This document shows positions 58,445 to 64,000 of a stretch of DNA of 64,000 nt, piece by piece. The stretch comes from Excoecaria cochinchinensis (taxonomy: Eukaryota > Streptophyta > Magnoliopsida > Malpighiales > Euphorbiaceae). The notes beneath the pieces were generated by a model that was given only the letters and a program-made list of their open reading frames with translations, made no database searches and was not told where the DNA came from. Positions within the stretch are counted from its first letter, which is position 1, and every line of letters starts with the position of its first letter. The stretch is from positions 14,137,501 through 14,201,500 of the forward strand of contig CANTUQ010000058.1 of NCBI GenBank assembly GCA_947683425.1, in the 5' to 3' direction. The translations under genes were made by a program, and so were the position numbers.

Positions 58445-61400
58445 ATGACGCATCACGACTCTAAAAATCAAGGTCTGTTCTGATTCATTTCCGCATCATC
58501 TATTCATCCTTTTTGTAGTTTGTTCATTTTTTTTTTTAAATTTCATTTTCTCTTTTCAGTTTCCTATATCAACATCAGAAATCAAATTTTATTATGATTA
58601 TTCTTTTATCTGGCTAATGAAATTCATGGATTAGTGTTCTCGGATTAAATTTTGACAGCGCAGAATTGAAATTCTCAAGCGAATGATTTTTTTTAATGAA
58701 GTGAAATTTTTGTTTATTTCTCTTTTAATTATTCTTTTGGCTCTATTTCCTTCCTGTGTCTCTTGATGCTTTCTGCCCCCGTATATATTTATTTTTGCCT
58801 GTTTTATGGGTATATTGATTTTCTGGTTGTTCATTGACTCACTCACTGTTTTACAGACGAGCTTAATGAAAGTTCAAAGAGTTCCTATTTTAATCTTCCA
58901 CCATTAGATATTTCCATTGCATTCCCTCAAGCAACTCCAGCATCCGTATTTCCTCCATGTGGTAAGAACATTTTTCTGAATCTACTATGTTGAATGATTA
59001 TGTTGGCCTTTTGATAAAATTTCGACACGGTGGATTTATAACTTACTGAGCTTTGGTACTGAGTTGATTTCAATGTTTTTTTCGAGGAATTATGTTCTTA
59101 CTTCAAGCTTAAATAATTTGCATTTTGCATATTTTGTGACATTTCTTTTTTTTTTTTAATGAGATTGTTGCTGTTTTCTTACTTAGCATTAGCTCCTCAT
59201 CTTAAAAAATCTCAGCTTACGACTACTATCAATTTGATGACCTATTGACTCCTGAGGAGCAGGCTCTTCGATTGAAAGTAAGACAATGCATGGAAAAGGA
59301 AGTAGCTCCAATAATGGCAGAGGTAACTTTCTGATGTTTCTCCTAACTTTTTAGCAATAAATTGTTAGGTTCTTCTGTACATGACAGCTAAACATGCTTT
59401 GTGTATGGATTCATGATGATACATGTTTCTGTCATTCTCGATGATACATGTTTCTGTCATTCTCTTGCCAGTATTGGGAGAAGGCAAAGTTTCCTTTTCA
59501 TGTTGTCCCCAAGCTTGGTGCCTTGCGTATTGCTGGTGGAACGATCAAGGTAACTTTGTGCTGATTTTTTTTTTAATTCACTCCTGATGGAAACTGTGGG
59601 GAGTTTGATGATTGAGTAATTCTAAATTCTAGGGTTATGGGTGTCCCGGTCTCTCTCTCACTGGAAGTGCTGCTGCTATCGCAGAAGTTGCTAGAGTTGA
59701 TGCTAGCTGTTCCACCTTCATTTTGGTGCATTCATCTCTAGCAATGCTTACCATAGGTGAAATTTTTGCCCCTTATATGTAGCTTCTTAATTTTTGGGTT
59801 AACTTCAAGTGTACATTGTTCCTCATAAATTGAGATGCTCCTACTTAATTATGACCTGATATACATTGTATTGACTGTCAAAAACAGCTCTTTGTGGGTC
59901 AGAGGGACAAAAGCAGAAATATTTACCTTCTTTGGCTCAGTTAAGCACTGTTGCTTGTTGGGTGAGTGCCGCCTTTTTGGCATTTGGCTAATGTATGTAC
60001 TTGGTATTTGTTTTGTTTCTTCTTGAATGAAGTTTCATAGAAGGGTTTTGCCTCTTCTCAAGGCTTTGACAGAGCCTGACTATGGGAGTGATGCAAGTGC
60101 TCTGAAAACTACAGCAACAAAGGTTCAAGCTCCTTAGCCTATTTTATTTGTGTTTTACCCTTAAATTTTTCTTGTCCTAGCGTAACTCTCATTTTATGTG
60201 TTGTTCTTGTGCCTTTTGTTGCAATTATCAGGTTCAAGGAGGTTGGATTCTTGAGGGCCAAAAGCGTTGGATAGGAAATAGTACCTTTGCAGATGTTTTG
60301 GTTATATTTGCCAGAAATACTTCAACAAATCAGATCAATGGGTATGTTGGATGCCATTAGAGTAGGATGGTCCATCTGTGATTAACATAGCCAGCATTTG
60401 TTTAAAGTTGTTTTGGTATCCATCATACTTGGCTTAAAAGATTGAAGGACTGTCAAGTGTTTTTGGGCCCGCAAAAAAGACTAAGAAAAAAAGATCAGGA
60501 TGCTATATGCATATTCTCCTAGTATTTCAGTGGGCACACAGATAACTAAGTTCTGTACTTAGATTTTACAGTAGTACTTGTTGGACACAGTATAAATAAG
60601 CTCTTGTATGCTACAACTGGACTTGTCGGTGAAATTCTTTGTCAGTCTTTTTGATGATTGGTGTTGCTAGTGTATTAGTTATGTTAGGACTGAGTCAACT
60701 GAAGTGCTTTAATGATGTCCAATGAAATTAAGTTCTTATAATAATTAGTATGCATTTGTTCCATAGCATGTCTGTACACACATAGAGATCCTAAGACTTG
60801 TATGCGGATTTCTTAAACATGCTTGTTGCGCACTAGATATGGGTGCTGATGGCTGCGATTTCTTCATTTTCATGAGTATGATTGAGTATATAACAAAACC
60901 ATATGATGCTATGTAGGATTTGATGTAAATGATGTCCTAATAGTCCTCAATTGACCGCTGCAAGTACCCAAGACCAACATCTTATATCTTGTTTACTCTG
61001 AGATCTACTGGGCTGACATAGGATGTGCATAATAAAAAGTTACAAATGGACATATAGGGTTCTATTTGTCCAGATTATCCTAACATGTTTGTTCATGTAT
61101 CCTATACCTGGGCCAGACTAGCTCGGCAGTTGAGGCCATTATCTAGAAATAAAACCTGGTCTTGAATAATCTCTGCATACTGATGACTTAATGGCTAAGT
61201 GGGAAGTCTATGGTGGCTCTAATATCTAGGATGAAAAACAACCTTTGATAATAGCTATCTTATTAATCTCTTGGTTTGAAGCTGTTGGGCAATCTAGCCA
61301 CAATTTGTGTCCTATATGGGTTAGGTATTTCTTAGTGTAACGTTTAGTAGTGGATCGTAATTTATCATTTTATTGCTGCCACCGTTTTTGCTTTTGTTTG

Positions 61401-63666
61401 CATACGTGGTTGACTGCATTTCAGCATGCTATGCTCTTTTCTTTGCATATGAAAATTGCTGTTGCTTTTTGTTTCAGATATATAGTAAAAAAGGATGCCC
61501 CAGGATTAACATGTACAAAAATAGAAAAGAAAATTGGATTACGCATTGTACAGAATGGAGATATTGTACTGAAACAAGTCTTTATCCCTGATGAAGACAG
61601 GCTGCCTGGTGTCAATTCCTTTCAGGATACAAATAAGGTACAGCTGATTGGAGTTTTCCTTGAGTACTTGCAAATTTGTCCATCATCTGGCAGTCTCTCA
61701 TGTTTGGCTGTGCTTATTGAAAGAGTCCACTTTAAGGGTTTTTTTTTTTAGATAGAGAAATAGCAAAGTTAAAAAAAAAAAAAAAATTAAAGTCTTGCTA
61801 TAGAAAATATGCACATATATCATTCATCTTGAGAGAGTGATTATTTTATGAAGGATGCAGCTTGGCTGCATAAGCTTTCACTGTAAATGGTGATGCTAAT
61901 TTGACATAAATACCCGCTGTTTACATCCTTCTTCAATTAGGACTTCATGGACAAACTTCTTGTTAGATTCTGTTGCTCAACGTGAGAAATATTTTAAACA
62001 ATAATTTAAGCTGCTGAATGAGACAAATTAATGCACTGAAGCTTTCTTCTGAATAGTTTTGATTCTCCAATATCGTCCTCTGAGGAAATAGTACATGACT
62101 AGAAACTACCTTGTCTGCAGAAAGTTTCTGTGCATTTTATTTGGCACTATAGACACTTTTAGCTTGAAGATACCTCTGTTATGTCTTCTATGCTTTGCTT
62201 GTAGATTGTACATAGTGTTCATGTTATTATGAGGGGCCTGAATGAATGATGTGGTAAACTAGATGCTGATGAATGAATGTTACAAAGCTTATTTTGTTTT
62301 TAGGCAGGCTGAATTATTTTGGGTTCAGGACAGTTGCATGCTATTGGGCTAAAATATTATATTTAACATGGAAAAACATCTTCTCTTAAGTGCTTTTCAC
62401 AATCTTTGAATGTAGAATTGCTGTTTTTTTATTTGGCAAAACAGACCTGCAGGTCTCTGAATTTTGCAATTTTTTGCTATTAAGCCATTGAACATTTATT
62501 CTACAATATTAAGCTCCTAAACTTTCATTTTTTCAGACATCAAGCCCTTAGTTGATGGAAATCGTGAGTGTGGTATCTATGTGCTGTTATGTTGCAAAGT
62601 GGTAGATACCTTGCTCATGATTTCCATCAACTAAGGGCTTGATATCTAAAAAAATAAAAGTACAGGCACTTAACAACAAAAATTCGTAAAGTTCAGGGCC
62701 TTGTAGATGTGTTTTTCCTTTTTATTTTTAGTTTATCTATTATCAATTTACAGAAATACCCGAACTTTAATCTTCCTTGTTTAAATATTTTAGAAAGCTA
62801 TATGCTCAACTTGTTTTAATGTTGATCTAGTGCGATATCATCTTGTATTCATGCACTTGAGATTTCATGCCACTTGTCTGACCAGTCACTTTCCAAGTCT
62901 AGGTTCTTGCTGTTTCACGTGTAATGGTCTCCTGGCAACCTATTGGAATATCAATGGGTATATATGATATGTGTCACAGGTATTATGGTGTACAATTTTA
63001 CCTGTTATGTAATATGTAAATGTTACCCCCGAATAAACTTTGGTTAATTTTAATCATTTTGAAGGTATCTACAAGAGAGGAAACAGTTTGGAGCACCATT
63101 GGCTGCTTTTCAAATAAACCAACAGAAACTTGTACACATGCTTGGTAATGTTCAAGCAATGATACTACTTGGTTGGCGCCTCTGCAAGTTATATGAGAAG
63201 GGTAAAATGACTCCTGGTCATGCCAGCATGGCAAAGGTATGAATCCATACAAAATCCTGAGATTAGAATATTAGCTGATTTTTGTCCTCTCTTTAGTTAT
63301 GACACTGTTGTGTATCTATATAGGGATGGATCACCTTACGAGCAAGAGAAACAGCTTCTATTGGGCGGGAGTTACTCGGTGGCAATGGAATTTTGGCTGA
63401 TTTTCTGGTTGCCAAGGTTTTTAGCTCAACTCTTCCTAAAATATATACTCATACTAAAACATAGGAAACATAATGAGATCGAAAATGGGTTTAGTCTTTC
63501 AATATCAAATGATTCTATATATATAATGCTGCAGGCATTCTGCGATTTGGAGCCCATTTACACATACGAAGGGACTTACGACATAAACACGTTGGTTACG
63601 GGTAGGGAAATTACTGGTATTGCGAGTTTTAAGCCTGCTGCATTGAGCAAACTAAGTCGCCTGTAG
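58445..63666 (+). CDS. ACX4: Acyl-CoA oxidase 4, peroxisomal (439 aa)
   Basis: Exons are 58445-58472, 58857-58961, 59216-59322, 59472-59549, 59633-59756, 59888-59961, 60063-60122, 60232-60341, 61478-61637, 62903-62979, 63065-63236, 63324-63416 and 63535-63666. They total 1320 nt with all joins in phase and GT-AG ends. The length and sequence fit plant ACX4, an acyl-CoA-dehydrogenase-like FAD enzyme that oxidises short-chain acyl-CoA and passes electrons to oxygen in peroxisomal beta-oxidation. Visible features are the N-terminal helical domain (LTPEEQALRLKVR), the substrate/FAD region (ALTEPDYGSDASALKTTA, then RWIGNSTFADV), RKQFGAPLAAFQ, GGNGILADF, and the catalytic Glu in YEGTYDINTLVTGR near residue 408. 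The final SRL is a peroxisomal targeting signal type 1. Introns 8 and 9 exceed 1 kb; intron 9 holds a MITE. No lesions seen. Confidence 0.95.
62435..62718. mobile_element. MULE-type MITE in ACX4 intron 9 (284 bp)
   Basis: The 9-bp direct repeat TTTTTATTT lies at 62426-62434 and 62719-62727. The ends are imperfect inverted repeats: GGCAAAACAGACCTGCAGG and, in reverse complement from the right, GGAAAAACACATCTACAAGG. Inside, ATCAAGCCCTTAGTTGATGG pairs with CCATCAACTAAGGGCTTGAT, a perfect 20-bp stem. A 9-bp duplication is the hallmark of Mutator-like elements. It does not touch either splice site. Confidence 0.85.
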
Positions 63667-64000
63667 ACTCTCTTCCTCACTATCCCATGAATGCCAACTT
63701 GCCTTTGTTCATTCCCATAATAAAATGTGTAACATGTTTATGTTATGTTATGCTGCTGTTAAAGAAAGCAAATCGATAAAACTTTAGAGGGCTAATTTGG
63801 AGAGCAATATTCCCGTATGGACCTAGTCATGTTTGGTATGACATAATTAATTGTGATGTAATAGATAATATAATGGATAAAGAAATGTAATGCAATTGAT
63901 TTGAATTATAATTATATTTTACTGTATTTAGTTGCATTAGTAATGGTAAATCTAAAAAAGTCTTTATCTGTAGAAGAGAAAGCGATCCGATCGGATGAGA
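63667..64000. other. ACX4 3' UTR and downstream flank
   Basis: A canonical AATAAA at 63718-63723 lies about 55 bp after the stop and is the likely poly(A) signal. From about 63830 the AT-rich sequence beginning CATGTTTGGTATGACATAAT resembles the start of a MITE but runs off the window. Confidence 0.6.

Noticed and set aside
61350..61751. Plus-strand frame of 133 codons in ACX4
   Set aside because: It is ACX4 exon 9 (61478-61637) read through into both introns. The spliced model explains it.

Overview
This is nuclear DNA of a flowering plant, most likely a eudicot; I cannot name the species. The evidence is GT-AG introns of plant size, two conserved plant genes, and dense nested LTR retrotransposons, hAT elements and MITEs typical of plant intergenic DNA. 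I saw no CRISPR array, operon, rRNA or tRNA gene.

Two host genes can be rebuilt exon by exon, and both close in frame. A tomosyn/LGL-type WD40 gene lies on the minus strand (12112-26115; 24 coding exons, 1110 codons plus stop; C-terminal R-SNARE-like helix). An acyl-CoA oxidase 4 gene (ACX4) lies on the plus strand (58445-63666; 13 exons, 439 codons plus stop; peroxisomal C-terminus SRL). They are head to head, with about 32 kb of mostly transposon DNA between them. The first suggests regulation of vesicle fusion and the second short-chain peroxisomal beta-oxidation. Nothing links them functionally beyond position.

Layout: 1-2233 is AT-rich DNA with an old foldback element. 2239-11364 is a nearly intact Ty3/gypsy (Tat-type) retrotransposon (559-bp LTRs, TSD CACAT). 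It carries a spliced antisense gene with its own TATA box and a 40-bp tandem array where the two coding units converge. 12112-26115 is the tomosyn-like gene; its intron 12 holds a young Ty1/copia element (15995-21019, TSD ATATA). 26679-30926 is a decayed hAT transposon (TSD GTTATAGG). 31120-48416 is a 17.3-kb, older, broken Tat-type gypsy element. Its 5' LTR was later invaded by a 2.2-kb palindromic element (32774-34938, TSD TCTTATTC) and a 687-bp non-autonomous hAT (36110-36796); the 3' LTR keeps both sites empty. 48417-49483 holds a degenerate tandem repeat split by a Tourist-like MITE. 49484-52399 is a second, internally deleted hAT (TSD AAGCTATG). 52540-54938 holds MULE-like ends and an inverted pair of GRF zinc-finger gene fragments. 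54939 to about 57535 is LTR-like and MITE-like DNA. 57540-58444 is the ACX4 upstream region with a tandem duplication. ACX4 intron 9 holds a MULE-type MITE (62435-62718).

The strongest structural results are the exact target-site duplications and the filled-versus-empty LTR comparison, both read directly from sequence. The most biologically interesting items are the spliced antisense gene, the palindrome-within-palindrome element, the recurring hAT target GTTATRGG, and the inverted GRF-gene fragments.
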